From Parvularcula sp038745625 (GTDB lineage: Bacteria > Pseudomonadota > Alphaproteobacteria > Caulobacterales > Parvularculaceae): a stretch of DNA of 64,000 bases. The DNA is taken from contig JBCDLG010000001.1 in assembly GCA_038745625.1 (NCBI GenBank), positions 12,817 through 76,816 of the forward strand, given 5' to 3'. Shown here piece after piece: positions 25,959 through 35,763 of the stretch. Made by a program: the position numbers and the translations under genes. The notes beneath the pieces are model-generated. The model was not told the origin of the DNA. It made no database searches and was given only the letters and a program-made list of their open reading frames with translations. The number at the start of each line of letters is the position of its first letter. Position 1 is the first letter of the stretch.

Positions 25959-26584
25959 GCTACGCGGTCAAGGAGACCTACCTGACGCTGCAAGGAGAGG
26001 GCGCACAGACCGGCCGGGCGGCGGTCTTCCTGCGTTTTGCAGGCTGCAATCTTTGGTCCGGTCGGGAGCAAGATCGTGCCGATGCGGTCTGCCAGTTCTG
26101 CGACACTGATTTTGTCGGCACGGACGGTGAGGGCGGGGGCCGCTTCGGCAGCGCTGAGGCCCTTGCGAAGCACGTGGCCTCCTTCTGGCCCGGACCGGGC
26201 CGCCCTTACGTCATCTGCACAGGTGGGGAGCCGGCTCTTCAGATCGATACGGCCCTTATTGAAGCTCTTCACAAGGAGGGGTTTGAGATTGGGATTGAGA
26301 CCAATGGCACACTGCCGTTGCCAACGGGCATCGATTGGATTTGCGTTAGTCCGAAAGCTGATACCAAAATCGTGATCACAGCGGGCAGCGAGCTAAAGCT
26401 CGTCTATCCGCAAGACGGCGTTGATCCGGCACGTTTTGCTGATCTCGCCTTTGAGCACTTCTTCCTGCAGCCTATGGATGATGATCGGCAGGCCGATCAT
26501 ATCGTGGCCACAGCGGATTACTGCCGTAAGAACCCAGCTTGGCGCCTGTCGCTGCAGACGCACAAGCTGATCGGCATCCCGTGA
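25955..26584 (+). CDS. queE: 7-carboxy-7-deazaguanine synthase
   Basis: 209-residue radical SAM enzyme making the 7-deazaguanine core from carboxytetrahydropterin. The cluster motif is the proteobacterial CX14CX2C form (C in FAGCNLW, then CQFC), followed by ICTGGEPALQ for SAM binding and GIETNGTLPLP. The C-terminal FFLQPMDD and SLQTHKLIGIP are normal. It begins with GTG overlapping the queC stop, giving a start beginning SYAVKETYLTLQGEG. It converges on the DUF3313 lipoprotein gene with a 3-bp gap. Confidence 0.95.
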   Translation: MSYAVKETYLTLQGEGAQTGRAAVFLRFAGCNLWSGREQDRADAVCQFCDTDFVGTDGEGGGRFGSAEALAKHVASFWPGPGRPYVICTGGEPALQIDTALIEALHKEGFEIGIETNGTLPLPTGIDWICVSPKADTKIVITAGSELKLVYPQDGVDPARFADLAFEHFFLQPMDDDRQADHIVATADYCRKNPAWRLSLQTHKLIGIP

Positions 26585-26587
26585 AGG

Positions 26588-27181
26588 TTAGAACAGCGAT
26601 GCGAGACTGGACGCTGAACGGTTGAAGAAACGGTCCGCCGTTTCCCAAACGCCGATGGGCAAGAAACCGCGTTCATTCAGCACCCGATCGCTGGTGCTAT
26701 CGGTGAGTGTACCGATTGTTTCACCGTCGGCTGCGAACTGATAGATCACGGCTGCGTCGCCAACGGCAAAGACGCGTGTGATGCCAGGATAGATGCGGCC
26801 AGCGCGGGTAAGGTCGGGCCGGTTGGCTTCCAGTGCGGTCAACACCGGTCGAATCACCAAAACGCCAGGTCCGGGTGCATCAACCAGTGTGACCTTCTCG
26901 TCGAGAGCCTCTTTCAACGAGTCATCAAAGTCGGCGAGTTTTCGTTGGATGTCCATCTCGTCCAAGGGCTGCTCAGGACGCGTCGCCCGGTAGGTCCGGA
27001 TGTTGGTCAGCTCCATCACCTCGTCATTGGCAATCGAGGGAACCAGATACACCGAATCGTAGGCGGTAAAATCGCTTAGCTCGCCAATATCGACCGTATC
27101 AAAACGATCAAGGCGCGGCTCATCGGTGGTGGCGCAAGCGGCCAAGAGCGCGAGGGCTAAAACGGTAACGAGACGGTGCAT
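26588..27181 (-). CDS. DUF3313-type lipoprotein
   Basis: 197-residue exported lipoprotein: signal peptide with lipobox LAAC (near residue 16). The mature part has the DUF3313 pattern: SVYLVPSIAND, DDSLKEALDEKVTLVDAPGPGVLVIRPVLTALEANR, and a late GFLPIGVWETADRFFN. The function is unknown; such proteins form compact envelope domains. The ATG is preceded by GGAGGAAAG. It is followed, on the other strand, by queE, and lies just upstream of a second small lipoprotein gene on the same strand. Confidence 0.8.
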   Translation of the reverse strand: MHRLVTVLALALLAACATTDEPRLDRFDTVDIGELSDFTAYDSVYLVPSIANDEVMELTNIRTYRATRPEQPLDEMDIQRKLADFDDSLKEALDEKVTLVDAPGPGVLVIRPVLTALEANRPDLTRAGRIYPGITRVFAVGDAAVIYQFAADGETIGTLTDSTSDRVLNERGFLPIGVWETADRFFNRSASSLASLF

Positions 27182-27220
27182 GGGCTTTCCTCCGTTGACG
27201 GTGGATGAAGGGTGAGCCTG

Positions 27221-27571
27221 TTAGCCCACCACGTTGTGCCCGCGATTGCGCATGCAGTTGCGGACGATGGAGTTGGAGCTATTGTTCTTTCTCACGGCGC
27301 CTTGAACAGCGCCGACGCCGGCACCTGCGGCCGCGCCATCACCGAGATTGCCGTCCACGGACCCGACGATCCCACCAATGGCTGCACCGACGGCCGCGCC
27401 GCTCAGGATGCTGCGGTCTTGTCGGCTCGCTTGCGATGCGAGCGATCGGCAGGCCTGCAGATCGGAGTAGTATTTGTCGCCGCGTGGTCCGTCCACGACG
27501 GGTTGATAGCCGCCGGTGGCACATGCGCTCACCGCCAAGACAGCGAGAATTCCCAAAACTTTCGTGTTCAT
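27221..27571 (-). CDS. small glycine-zipper lipoprotein
   Basis: 116-residue envelope protein. The signal peptide ends at lipobox VSAC (near residue 17). The middle carries a glycine-zipper region (residues ~57-90, GAAVGAAIGGIVGS and AAAGAGVGAVQGA), as in Rick_17kDa/OmpA-like and YMGG families, which can insert in or associate with the outer membrane. Four cysteines in total. The ATG at 27571 gives a normal signal peptide; a start three residues earlier is possible. The role is unknown, perhaps structural. Confidence 0.82.
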   Translation of the reverse strand: MNTKVLGILAVLAVSACATGGYQPVVDGPRGDKYYSDLQACRSLASQASRQDRSILSGAAVGAAIGGIVGSVDGNLGDGAAAGAGVGAVQGAVRKNNSSNSIVRNCMRNRGHNVVG

Positions 27572-27655
27572 CACTCTCATCCCTCCACGTCGCTGAGTCC
27601 AACTGTCAGCGCGGTAGGATGGACGGTAAACGCTCGTCCCTGGATTTCAATTCGT

Positions 27656-28090
27656 TTAGGTGCTGAGAAAAGTTGCCATGCCTTGGCGAGCAAGGGCATC
27701 GGCGGCTTCGTTGCCTTCGTGACCGGCATGTCCCTTCACCCAAGCCCAGGTGACAGACCGGCTTTGTGCAAGTTGATCAAGTGTTTGCCAAAGGTCTTGG
27801 TTCTTGACGGGTTTTTTGGAAGCGGTCTTCCAGCCATTGCGTTTCCAGCCATGGACCCAGGTTTCCACGCCGTTCTTCACATATTGGCTATCGGTTGTGA
27901 CCTTGATCGGTTCATTTTGTGGAGCCTCTTCAAGCGCCCTGATCGCCGCCATCAACTCCATCCGGTTGTTGGTGGTCTCCGCTTCGCCGCCGCAAAATTC
28001 CTGGCGGTTGTTGCCATCGATCATAAGGACGCCCCAGCCGCCTGGCCCAGGATTTCCCGAACATGCACCGTCAGTATACGCTTCGATCAT
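27656..28090 (-). CDS. rnhA: ribonuclease HI
   Basis: 144-residue RNase HI that cleaves RNA in RNA/DNA hybrids. All four catalytic acids are visible: Asp in YTDGACSGNPGPGG (residue 7), Glu in NNRMELMAAI (near 45), Asp in TTDSQYV (near 67) and Asp in NEAADALAR (near 131); the basic handle region HGWKRNGWK is also present. The start overlaps the thrB stop by 4 bp, making the last gene of an ispH-thrB-rnhA operon. Confidence 0.97.
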   Translation of the reverse strand: MIEAYTDGACSGNPGPGGWGVLMIDGNNRQEFCGGEAETTNNRMELMAAIRALEEAPQNEPIKVTTDSQYVKNGVETWVHGWKRNGWKTASKKPVKNQDLWQTLDQLAQSRSVTWAWVKGHAGHEGNEAADALARQGMATFLST

Positions 28091-29034
28091 GACCCCTCCA
28101 TCATCTGCCGATGGTGATGCCTGACGAGACGGAGCCAGGGAAGCGGGTCTTTTCCCACATAGACGGCGCCTTCCGGCGGGAACAGCTTGTCGACCGCGCG
28201 GGTGAGGAAGATGCGAAGCGCGCTGCCGCAGAGAAAGATTGGCAGCGCCGTTGCCTCATCCTCGTTCAGGGGGCGGATCGTTTCATAACCCTCCCGAACG
28301 GCACTCGCATTCGTCATGTCGAGATCGCGATCCTCAAGTGTGTAGGCGTTCATGCTGATGGCGAGATCGTAAGCGAGAAGATCCGTACACGCGAAATAAA
28401 AGTCGATAAGGCCGGAGGGCTCGCCGTGGTCAAGAAGGAGGTTGTCTGGAAAAAGATCCGCATGGATTGTTCCTTGCGCACCGGCGCTGGGCCAAAGCCG
28501 CGTCAGATCCGCCATCACGTTCTCGACCTCAGCCGCGGCGCCTTCATGCAGCTCCTCGAACCGGGCACCCGCTCTGTCCGCGAGGGCGCGCCAAGTCGTC
28601 ATCCCCATCGAGTTGGGCCGGGTCATTCCGAAATCACTGGTCGCTTGATGAAAACGGGCAAGACAAACGCCCGCCCGCCGCGCCGCGTCCTCATCGGGCT
28701 GCATATTCGGCCGTCCCGGGAGGAATTCGATGAGGGCGGCCGCCTTGCCATGGATCTTTGAGAGATGCTCGCCGTCGAGTGTGCGGATGGGCCGGGCCGT
28801 CGGCACGCCGGCGGAAGCGGCGTGGTCCATCAGCCCAAGGAAATAGGGCAGGTCCGCGCGGTCGACCCGTGCCTCATAGATCGTCAGGATGTAGCGCACC
28901 CCGCCAGCCATGATCTTATAGTTGGTGTTTTCAATCCCTTCAGCGATCCCGGTCACCGAGTCGGGCGCAGGAAGTCCATAGCCGCGCAAAAACCGCGCGA
29001 CATCGTCATCCGAGACTTCCGTGAACACCGCCAT
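28087..29034 (-). CDS. thrB: homoserine kinase (ThrB type II)
   Basis: 315-residue homoserine kinase of the aminoglycoside-phosphotransferase fold, distinct from the GHMP-type ThrB of enterobacteria. It makes O-phosphohomoserine for threonine. Seen: GIENTNYKI near residue 33, LIEFLPGRP near 100, catalytic HADLFPDNLLL near 190, and IDFYFACTDLLAYDLA near 208. It lies 9 bp after ispH and overlaps rnhA; this order is common in alphaproteobacteria. Confidence 0.95.
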   Translation of the reverse strand: MAVFTEVSDDDVARFLRGYGLPAPDSVTGIAEGIENTNYKIMAGGVRYILTIYEARVDRADLPYFLGLMDHAASAGVPTARPIRTLDGEHLSKIHGKAAALIEFLPGRPNMQPDEDAARRAGVCLARFHQATSDFGMTRPNSMGMTTWRALADRAGARFEELHEGAAAEVENVMADLTRLWPSAGAQGTIHADLFPDNLLLDHGEPSGLIDFYFACTDLLAYDLAISMNAYTLEDRDLDMTNASAVREGYETIRPLNEDEATALPIFLCGSALRIFLTRAVDKLFPPEGAVYVGKDPLPWLRLVRHHHRQMMEGS

Positions 29035-29043
29035 GGGCGGCGC

Positions 29044-29994
29044 TTAGACCAGTTCGCGTGGCAGTTTGAACTCGACGTCCTCGCGGGTTGTTTCAATCTC
29101 TTCGATTCGGATCGGGTAACGCTTCCGGAACCCGTGGATCACGCCTTGCACAGCACTTTCGGGCGCTGATGCACCAGCCGTGAGGGCAACGATCCGGGGC
29201 TGCAGTTTGTCCACCATGTCCCAGTCGATGGCATCCACATTCTCGATCAGCTTGCCCACAGGGCATCCCGCGCGCGAGCCGACTTCGACCAAGCGGAGGG
29301 AGTTAGAGGATGTTGGTGAGCCAACGACCAGAAGAAGGTCAGCATCAGGAGCAATGACTTTGACGGCGTCCTGGCGGTTGGTCGTCGCGTAACAGATATC
29401 GTCTTTATGCGGCACCCAAATTTCGGGGAAGCGGCGGCGCAGGACGGCGACAATCTCCACCGTGTCATCAACAGAAAGGGTGGTCTGAGTCACATAGGCG
29501 AGCTGTCTGCCTTCCGGTGGCTCGAACGTCTCGGCGTCCTCCGCCGTTTCGATGAGCGACATCGCATCATCGGGCAGCTGGCCCATGGTGCCTTCGACCT
29601 CTGGGTGGCCAGCATGGCCAATCAGAAGGACGTGGGCCCCTTTGCTCGCGTGGCGCTGGGTTTCGATATGAACCTTCGAAACCAGCGGGCAGGTCGCATC
29701 AAGATAGGTGAGATTGCGCGCCTCGGCTTCCGCTGGGACCGACTTCGGCACGCCATGAGCAGAGAAAAGAACCGGACGATCATCGGGTACGTCGTCCAAC
29801 TCATCGACAAAGACAGCGCCGAGATTGCGCAAGCGCGCGACGACCGTCTCGTTGTGCACGATCTCATGGCGCACATAGACCGGCGCGCCGAACCGCTTGA
29901 TTGCTTTTTCGACCATCTCGATGGCCCGATCCACGCCAGCGCAGAAGCCGCGCGGGGCGGCCATTCGGATGGTGACAGTGTTTTCAGTGCTCAT
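29044..29994 (-). CDS. ispH: 4-hydroxy-3-methylbut-2-enyl diphosphate reductase
   Basis: 316-residue [4Fe-4S] enzyme performing the last step of the MEP pathway, giving IPP and DMAPP. The cluster cysteines are in GFCAGVDRAI (residue ~15), DATCPLVSKVH (~100) and DICYATTNRQ (~200). Substrate-binding HEIVHN, SAHGVPK and GHAGHPEVEGTMGQ are visible. The start is the ATG beginning MSTENTV; a frame to 30030 lacks conserved content. First gene of the ispH-thrB-rnhA operon, divergent from a lipoprotein gene. Confidence 0.96.
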   Translation of the reverse strand: MSTENTVTIRMAAPRGFCAGVDRAIEMVEKAIKRFGAPVYVRHEIVHNETVVARLRNLGAVFVDELDDVPDDRPVLFSAHGVPKSVPAEAEARNLTYLDATCPLVSKVHIETQRHASKGAHVLLIGHAGHPEVEGTMGQLPDDAMSLIETAEDAETFEPPEGRQLAYVTQTTLSVDDTVEIVAVLRRRFPEIWVPHKDDICYATTNRQDAVKVIAPDADLLLVVGSPTSSNSLRLVEVGSRAGCPVGKLIENVDAIDWDMVDKLQPRIVALTAGASAPESAVQGVIHGFRKRYPIRIEEIETTREDVEFKLPRELV

Positions 29995-30090
29995 TGGCTT
30001 CGCCAGGGTTCGCGATTGCCCGGACATCACCTATAGGAAACGGACTCGGCGGGCTACCGCCTTTCTTCCATGCCTTTTGGAGTTTCGCCC

Positions 30091-30639
30091 ATGCGTCTTG
30101 CCGCCGCTCTTTTGTTGATCGCTGCGTTTTTGGCTGGCTGCTCGACCACCCGCCGATCTGATGAGCCCAATCCGGGCCCATGTCCCAACGTGTTCGCGCT
30201 GGAAGAAGCCTCGCGCTTCGTGGAGTTCAATGGCGATGAACGCAGCTTGGAGACGGTCGCTTTTTCCGGCGAAATCAAAGATGTCCGGATATCCTGCCGG
30301 TATTTTTCCGATGTGCCGATCCGCAACGAGATCGAGATCGATTTTGAGATCGGCCGCGGGCCTGCCGCCGAAGAGGCTGTCTATGATCTGACCTATTTCG
30401 TCGCTGTGACGCGGACCGATCGCGACCTCATCGCCAAAGAAGAGTTCACCGTACCCGTGCGCTTTCGGCGCAATGAACGCATCATTTCCGTTCAGGAGGA
30501 GATCAAGCGCGTCGTGATTCCGCGCCGAGGCGAGGAGGTCTCCGGCAGCAATTTCGAAGTTGCCGTCGGCTTTGCGTTGACGCGTCGGCAGACCATTTTC
30601 AACCGCGCTGGCGTCAGCCTGAAGTTCCCGGAGGCGTAA
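30091..30639 (+). CDS. uncharacterised lipoprotein upstream of argS
   Basis: 182-residue exported lipoprotein with a clear signal peptide and lipobox (LAGC near residue 17). The mature domain looks beta-rich: VAFSGEIKDVRISCRYF, TYFVAVTRTDRDLIAKEEFTV, NFEVAVGFALTRRQ. I do not recognise a named family, though similar short lipoproteins precede argS in other alphaproteobacteria. ATG at 30091 is chosen because GGAG lies eight bases upstream and the signal peptide starts at once; ATG at 30070 is an alternative. The stop abuts the argS start, so they are co-transcribed. Confidence 0.8.
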   Translation: MRLAAALLLIAAFLAGCSTTRRSDEPNPGPCPNVFALEEASRFVEFNGDERSLETVAFSGEIKDVRISCRYFSDVPIRNEIEIDFEIGRGPAAEEAVYDLTYFVAVTRTDRDLIAKEEFTVPVRFRRNERIISVQEEIKRVVIPRRGEEVSGSNFEVAVGFALTRRQTIFNRAGVSLKFPEA

Positions 30640-32406
30640 ATGCGGTCGTTAGCGGAGTGTCTCAGCGAAGCGGTCGGCGCCGCATTCGCCGCGGAAGGTC
30701 TCGACCCAGCGCTTGGCGCTGTGCGGGTTTCCGATCGCCCGGACCTCGCGCCGTTTCAGTGCAATGGCGCGCTGGCAGCGGCCAAGGCCGCCAAGCGCAA
30801 CCCGCGGCAGCTGGCTGACTCTCTGGCCAAGCGCCTTGAGGATGAGCCGATGCTCGAGGAGGTCAGCCTCGCAGGGCCGGGCTTTTTGAACCTCACGCCT
30901 TCGGCGGCTGTTCTTGAAAGCATGGTGGCGGAGCTTCAGGCCTCGGAGCACCACGGTGCTTGGCGAAACCCCCACCCGGAGAAGGTGCTGCTCGACTATG
31001 GTGGCCCGAACGTCGCCAAACCGCTGCATGTGGGGCACCTCAGAAGCGCCATTATCGGTGAGAGCCTGAAACGCATCATGCGGGCGGCGGGTGATGACGC
31101 CATCGGCGACATCCACCTCGGTGATTGGGGGCTCCAAATGGGCCAATTGATCGCAGAGATGGCGCGGCGTTCGCCCGAGCTTCCCTATTTCGATCCGCAG
31201 ATCACGGACGGTTATCCCAAAGAGAGCCCGGTGACCGTGGATGGGCTCGCCGAGATCTACCCCGCGGCGTCGGCCGCTTGCAAAGAGGACCCTGAGCGCA
31301 TGGCCGCGGCGCAAACGGCCACCGCTGAGCTGCAAGCGGGGCGGCCTGGCTATCGCGCCCTGTGGCAGCATTTTGTGACGGTGAGCCAGGAGGCGCTCAA
31401 GCGCGACTATGGCGCGCTTGATGTCTCTTATGAGCTGTGGCGCGGCGAAGCGAGCGTGCACGACCGGATCGAACCGGTAACCGAAGCCCTTCGCGCGAAA
31501 GGTCTTTTGGAGCTCTCGGATGGCGCGGAGGTGGTCCACGTCGCACGCGAGGGCGATAAGAAAGAGATCCCGCCGCTCCTGATGATCAAGTCGAACGGTT
31601 CGGTTGGCTATGGCTCGACGGATCTCGCGACCATCGATGAGCGCGCCGATGACGGCTTCGATCGGTGTGTCTACGTCGTCGATAAGCGGCAGTCAGAGCA
31701 TTTTGTTCAGGTTTTTCGCGCAGCGGCCTTGCTCGGTCTGATGCCTGAAGACCGGCTGGAGCATGCCGGCTTTGGCACGATGAATGGCAAAGACGGGCGC
31801 CCGTTTAAGACGCGCGAGGGCGGTGTTCTTCGTCTCGCCGACCTTCTTCACATGGTCGTGAGCAAGGCTGAGGAGCGTGTCGCCGAAGGCGATGTGGCCA
31901 AAGACCAAAGCGAAGAGGAGCGTCAGGGGGTTGCGCGGCTGATCGGGCTTGCCGCGCTCAAATTTGCCGACCTCTCCAATCCGCGCACGACGGACTATAT
32001 CTTTGATCTTGATCGCTTCATCGCGTTTGAGGGCAAGACCGGACCGTATCTGCTCTATGCTGCGGTTCGGATGCGCTCCGTGTTGCGCAAGGCTGTGATC
32101 GATCCTGCGGATGCCGCTAAGCAGCGGATTGCGATCACAAATTCGTCAGAGCGCGATCTTATCACAACCCTGCTCGGATATAGTGATGCCCACCGCAACG
32201 CGCATCAAAAGCGTATGCCTCATATCCTTTGCGAGCATCTCTTTGCAGTCGCACAGAGTTTTTCGAAATTTTATGCTCACTGCCGCATCGCTGATGAGCC
32301 GTCTACGGATCTTCGTATGAGCCGCTTAGCTCTTGTTTCCGCGACGTTATCTCAGCTCGACTACGGACTAATGCTGCTCGGCATTTCGGCCCCGGAGAAA
32401 ATGTAG
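30640..32406 (+). CDS. argS: arginyl-tRNA synthetase
   Basis: 588-residue class I synthetase. N-terminal additional domain (about 1-110), then the HIGH motif as HVGH in GGPNVAKPLHVGHLRSAIIGES, DWGLQMG, and the KMSK equivalent in NGKDGRPFKTREGG near 390. The anticodon-binding DALR domain is at the C-terminus with RLALVSATLSQLDYGLMLLGI. It begins right after the lipoprotein stop with no gap. The ArgS assignment is firm from length and all motifs. Confidence 0.97.
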   Translation: MRSLAECLSEAVGAAFAAEGLDPALGAVRVSDRPDLAPFQCNGALAAAKAAKRNPRQLADSLAKRLEDEPMLEEVSLAGPGFLNLTPSAAVLESMVAELQASEHHGAWRNPHPEKVLLDYGGPNVAKPLHVGHLRSAIIGESLKRIMRAAGDDAIGDIHLGDWGLQMGQLIAEMARRSPELPYFDPQITDGYPKESPVTVDGLAEIYPAASAACKEDPERMAAAQTATAELQAGRPGYRALWQHFVTVSQEALKRDYGALDVSYELWRGEASVHDRIEPVTEALRAKGLLELSDGAEVVHVAREGDKKEIPPLLMIKSNGSVGYGSTDLATIDERADDGFDRCVYVVDKRQSEHFVQVFRAAALLGLMPEDRLEHAGFGTMNGKDGRPFKTREGGVLRLADLLHMVVSKAEERVAEGDVAKDQSEEERQGVARLIGLAALKFADLSNPRTTDYIFDLDRFIAFEGKTGPYLLYAAVRMRSVLRKAVIDPADAAKQRIAITNSSERDLITTLLGYSDAHRNAHQKRMPHILCEHLFAVAQSFSKFYAHCRIADEPSTDLRMSRLALVSATLSQLDYGLMLLGISAPEKM

Positions 32407-32564
32407 AAGAAGCGTGCGTTTGGTGTGGCCAAATCGCATCACCCTCTCTCATTGTGCAGTGCGTCATAAATCTGACACAGATTCTGTCGGCAAAGTGTCA
32501 TATACCGAGACTAGCGGCGGTTAGGGGCGTGTGGCCTCTCGCAAAGACTCGGGGAATTGATCAG

Positions 32565-35500
32565 ATGACCAACAATCGTTGGGCGAGCGGCGTGGCTGCG
32601 CTCGCACTCACTGCAGCCATGGCGCCTGCAGCTCTCGCACAGGACACCACTGGCGGCATTCGGGGTAACGTTGAGACAGAAACGGGCGCTTCGATTTCTG
32701 GCGCGACCGTCGTTGTCGTGAACACGGAAACCGGCCTGTCACGTACTGTCCGCACCAATAGCAATGGTGACTTCAGCGTCCGTAACTTGCCGGTGAACGG
32801 GTTCTACTCCGTCTCCGTCACGGCGCCCGGTTTTGCTGGTGAGCGCGCCGAAGGCGTGACGCTGTCGCTCGGTTCGGTCAGTACCCTCAGCTTTGACCTT
32901 GGCTCATCGACCGGTGACGAAATCGTTGTCGTGGCAACGCGCTCGGTGGTTGCCGATGTCGCCGTTGGTCCGAACGCGACGTTCACGGCGCAAGACCTGC
33001 AGACCCTTCCCACCATCAACCGGAACATCACCGACGTTCTCCGCCTCGATCCGCGGGTTTTCGTGAACGAAGGTGGCCGCGAGGACAGCATCCAGTGCGC
33101 CGGTAAGAACCCGCGCTTCAACTCCTTCACCCTTGACGGTATCCGCCTGAACGACGCTTTTGGTCTGAACGGCAGCGGCTATCCCACCGAGCGTATTCCT
33201 TATCCGTTCGACGCGATCGAGCAGGTTTCGGTCGAGCTCGCTCCATTCGATGTACAGTACGGCGGTTTCTCCGCTTGTAACATCAACGCTGTGACCAAGT
33301 CGGGTACGAACGAGTTCCACGGCAACCTGTTCTACGACTACACGGACAATGATCTTCGCGGCAGCTCGCTGGAAGGCAGCGATGTCACGTCGCCTTCGTT
33401 TAAAGAGCAGCGCTACGGCGCAACCATTGGTGGCCCGATCATCAAAGACAAGCTGTTCTTCTTTGCTGCCTACGAAACGCAGCGCGGTTCAGACATCTTT
33501 GATCGCGGCGCAAGCGACTCTGATGCGGTCAATGCTGTTGACATCACCCAAGCGGATCTTGATCGGATCGCGCAGATTGCCAACGACGTCTACGCCTACG
33601 ATCCGGGCGGAACGCCGACCCAATTCAACAACACCGATGAGAAGATTCTCATCAAGCTCGACTACAACATCAATGACCGTCACCGTGCAACGTACACGTA
33701 TAACTATAACGATGGCGATCGGGTGGTGGAGTCAGATGGCGACAACAACGAGTTCGAATTCGTCAACCACCTCTACCGTCGCGACTCTGAGCTGAACCAG
33801 CACGTCGGCCAGGTCTTCTCGGACTGGACAGAGAACTTCTCGACGGAGCTTCGGATCGGCCATTCGAGCCTCGACAATGGTCAAAACTCGATCGGCGGAA
33901 CCGACTTTGGTGAGATCACGGTCGAGACGCCTGGTGTTGCTGTCTATTTGGGCGGTGACGATAGCCGTCAGCGTAATGATCTCGAGTACGATATCTGGAA
34001 CTTTGCCGCAAAAGGCTTCTACACAGTTGGCCGTCACGAACTCTCTTTCGGTTACGAGCGCGAGCAGCTGAGCATCTTCAACCTCTTCGTTCAGCACGCA
34101 GAGACGGAGATCGACTTCGAGAACATCGAGTTCTTCGATGCAGCACAGTGTACCGACCCCAGCGATGCCGACACATGTTCGGGTGATCCTGTGTTCGAAA
34201 TCTCGGCGATCGATGCTTTCGAACAGGGTCTCGCCGACGCTGTGTTCTATAACAACGCTCCGTCTGGCGATATCAACATTCCTTCAGACTCGAATGATGC
34301 TGCTGCGGACTGGGGGTATGCGCTGAACACCGTTTATGTTCAGGACTCTTACGATATCACCCCAACCATCAACGTGATCGCGGGTCTTCGCTACGACTTT
34401 TACACCTCGGACGACACACCACCTGAGAGCGCCAATTTCGTCAACGACTATGGCTTTTCTAACGCGCAGAACCTGGACGGTGTGGACCTGATCCAACCCC
34501 GTCTTGCTGTGACCTGGGAAGCCAAAGACGACCTGACGATCAGCGCTGGTGTCGGTCGCTACTCCGGTGGTGATCCGAACGTCTGGGTGTCGAACAACTA
34601 CTCCAACAACGACGTGACCAACCTTGGTGCCAGCGATAGCGCCTACGATTTCCCCGATGAGATCGTTGTCCAGCCTGGGCAAACGGTTGAACAGGCGCTT
34701 GCGGCGCGTTCCGAAGTGTCGCTTCTCGACCCGAGCGTCAGCTATATCGACTGTGAGCCCGGCGTTCCGGAAGGTCCCGGCTACTGTATCCCTGAGGATC
34801 AGGCGCTGGCTATTCGTGAAGGAAATGGCAGCACCGGCTTCCAGATCAACTATCTGGACCCGGACTTTGTGCTTCCTTCTGAATGGAAGTTCTCGCTCGG
34901 CGCTGTCTATACGCCGGTTCTGAACCTGCCGGGTTTCCTTGGTGGTGACTACACCTTCAACGCGGACTTCCTTTACAGCCAAGGCGAAAACAGCGCGATC
35001 ATCCTTCGCGGCGACCTTGAAGACACCGGCGCTGTCGATGCCGACGGTCGCCCAATCTACGAAAGCGTCCGTCGCGAGAGCTTTGTCCTGACCAACTCGG
35101 ATGGTGAGCAGAACCGTGTCTGGACGATCTCAGGCGGCGTTCAGAAGTCGTATGACAACGGCTTCGACTATGCTCTTGGCTATGCGTACACGGATGCCCA
35201 AGACGTGCAGCCGATGACGAGTTCGGTGGCGTTTACGAACTACACCAACCGCGCTGCGTTCGATCCTCAAGAACAGGTTCGTTCGACGTCGGACTACAAC
35301 ACCTCGCACCGCTTCACCGCGATTACGAACTATGAGCGTCGCTTCTTCCGCGACTACGCAACGCGGATCTCGGCGGTTGGTCTTTTGAGCTCGGGTCGTC
35401 CGTACTCACTGGTCGACCCGGATGCCGAAGTGTCGGCCGTTCGCTTCACGAGCCCGGACCTGCTTCTTACGCCTGGTAGCCGGAACGATGAATCCGGTTC

Positions 35501-35735
35501 GTGGTGGGGCAAGGTCGACATCAGCTTCGAGCAGGAGCTGCCCGGCATTGATGAGCGTCACCGCGCAGCTGCGTTCGTGATCATCGACAACTTCACAAAC
35601 CTGCTGAACGATGAGTGGGGCATCCTTCGTGAGCCCGACTTCCCACCGGTGGCATCCTCCGTTCAGAATGCGGAAACGCGTCAGGGTGAGCAGTCGCTCT
35701 ACTCGATCCGCTTCGGTGTTCGCTACGACTTCTAA
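32565..35735 (+). CDS. TonB-dependent receptor with carboxypeptidase-regulatory-like domain (Oar-like)
   Basis: 1056-residue outer-membrane receptor of the Oar type. Order: signal peptide (cut after ALAQ, residue ~26), a carboxypeptidase D regulatory-like domain (about 30-110, GGIRGNVETETGASISGATV, FSVRNLPVNGFYSV), a plug domain (about 125-270, RNITDVLRLDPRVFVN, FTLDGIRLND), then a very long barrel ending in VRYDF. ATG at 32565 is preceded by GGGGAA eight bases away; the upstream frame to 32454 is not coding. Oar proteins move large substrates such as proteins or peptides in some bacteria. It stands alone and ends in a strong terminator, suggesting high expression. Confidence 0.92.
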   Translation: MTNNRWASGVAALALTAAMAPAALAQDTTGGIRGNVETETGASISGATVVVVNTETGLSRTVRTNSNGDFSVRNLPVNGFYSVSVTAPGFAGERAEGVTLSLGSVSTLSFDLGSSTGDEIVVVATRSVVADVAVGPNATFTAQDLQTLPTINRNITDVLRLDPRVFVNEGGREDSIQCAGKNPRFNSFTLDGIRLNDAFGLNGSGYPTERIPYPFDAIEQVSVELAPFDVQYGGFSACNINAVTKSGTNEFHGNLFYDYTDNDLRGSSLEGSDVTSPSFKEQRYGATIGGPIIKDKLFFFAAYETQRGSDIFDRGASDSDAVNAVDITQADLDRIAQIANDVYAYDPGGTPTQFNNTDEKILIKLDYNINDRHRATYTYNYNDGDRVVESDGDNNEFEFVNHLYRRDSELNQHVGQVFSDWTENFSTELRIGHSSLDNGQNSIGGTDFGEITVETPGVAVYLGGDDSRQRNDLEYDIWNFAAKGFYTVGRHELSFGYEREQLSIFNLFVQHAETEIDFENIEFFDAAQCTDPSDADTCSGDPVFEISAIDAFEQGLADAVFYNNAPSGDINIPSDSNDAAADWGYALNTVYVQDSYDITPTINVIAGLRYDFYTSDDTPPESANFVNDYGFSNAQNLDGVDLIQPRLAVTWEAKDDLTISAGVGRYSGGDPNVWVSNNYSNNDVTNLGASDSAYDFPDEIVVQPGQTVEQALAARSEVSLLDPSVSYIDCEPGVPEGPGYCIPEDQALAIREGNGSTGFQINYLDPDFVLPSEWKFSLGAVYTPVLNLPGFLGGDYTFNADFLYSQGENSAIILRGDLEDTGAVDADGRPIYESVRRESFVLTNSDGEQNRVWTISGGVQKSYDNGFDYALGYAYTDAQDVQPMTSSVAFTNYTNRAAFDPQEQVRSTSDYNTSHRFTAITNYERRFFRDYATRISAVGLLSSGRPYSLVDPDAEVSAVRFTSPDLLLTPGSRNDESGSWWGKVDISFEQELPGIDERHRAAAFVIIDNFTNLLNDEWGILREPDFPPVASSVQNAETRQGEQSLYSIRFGVRYDF

Positions 35736-35763
35736 GTCAGACGACGTTCCCAACGTTTGGGTG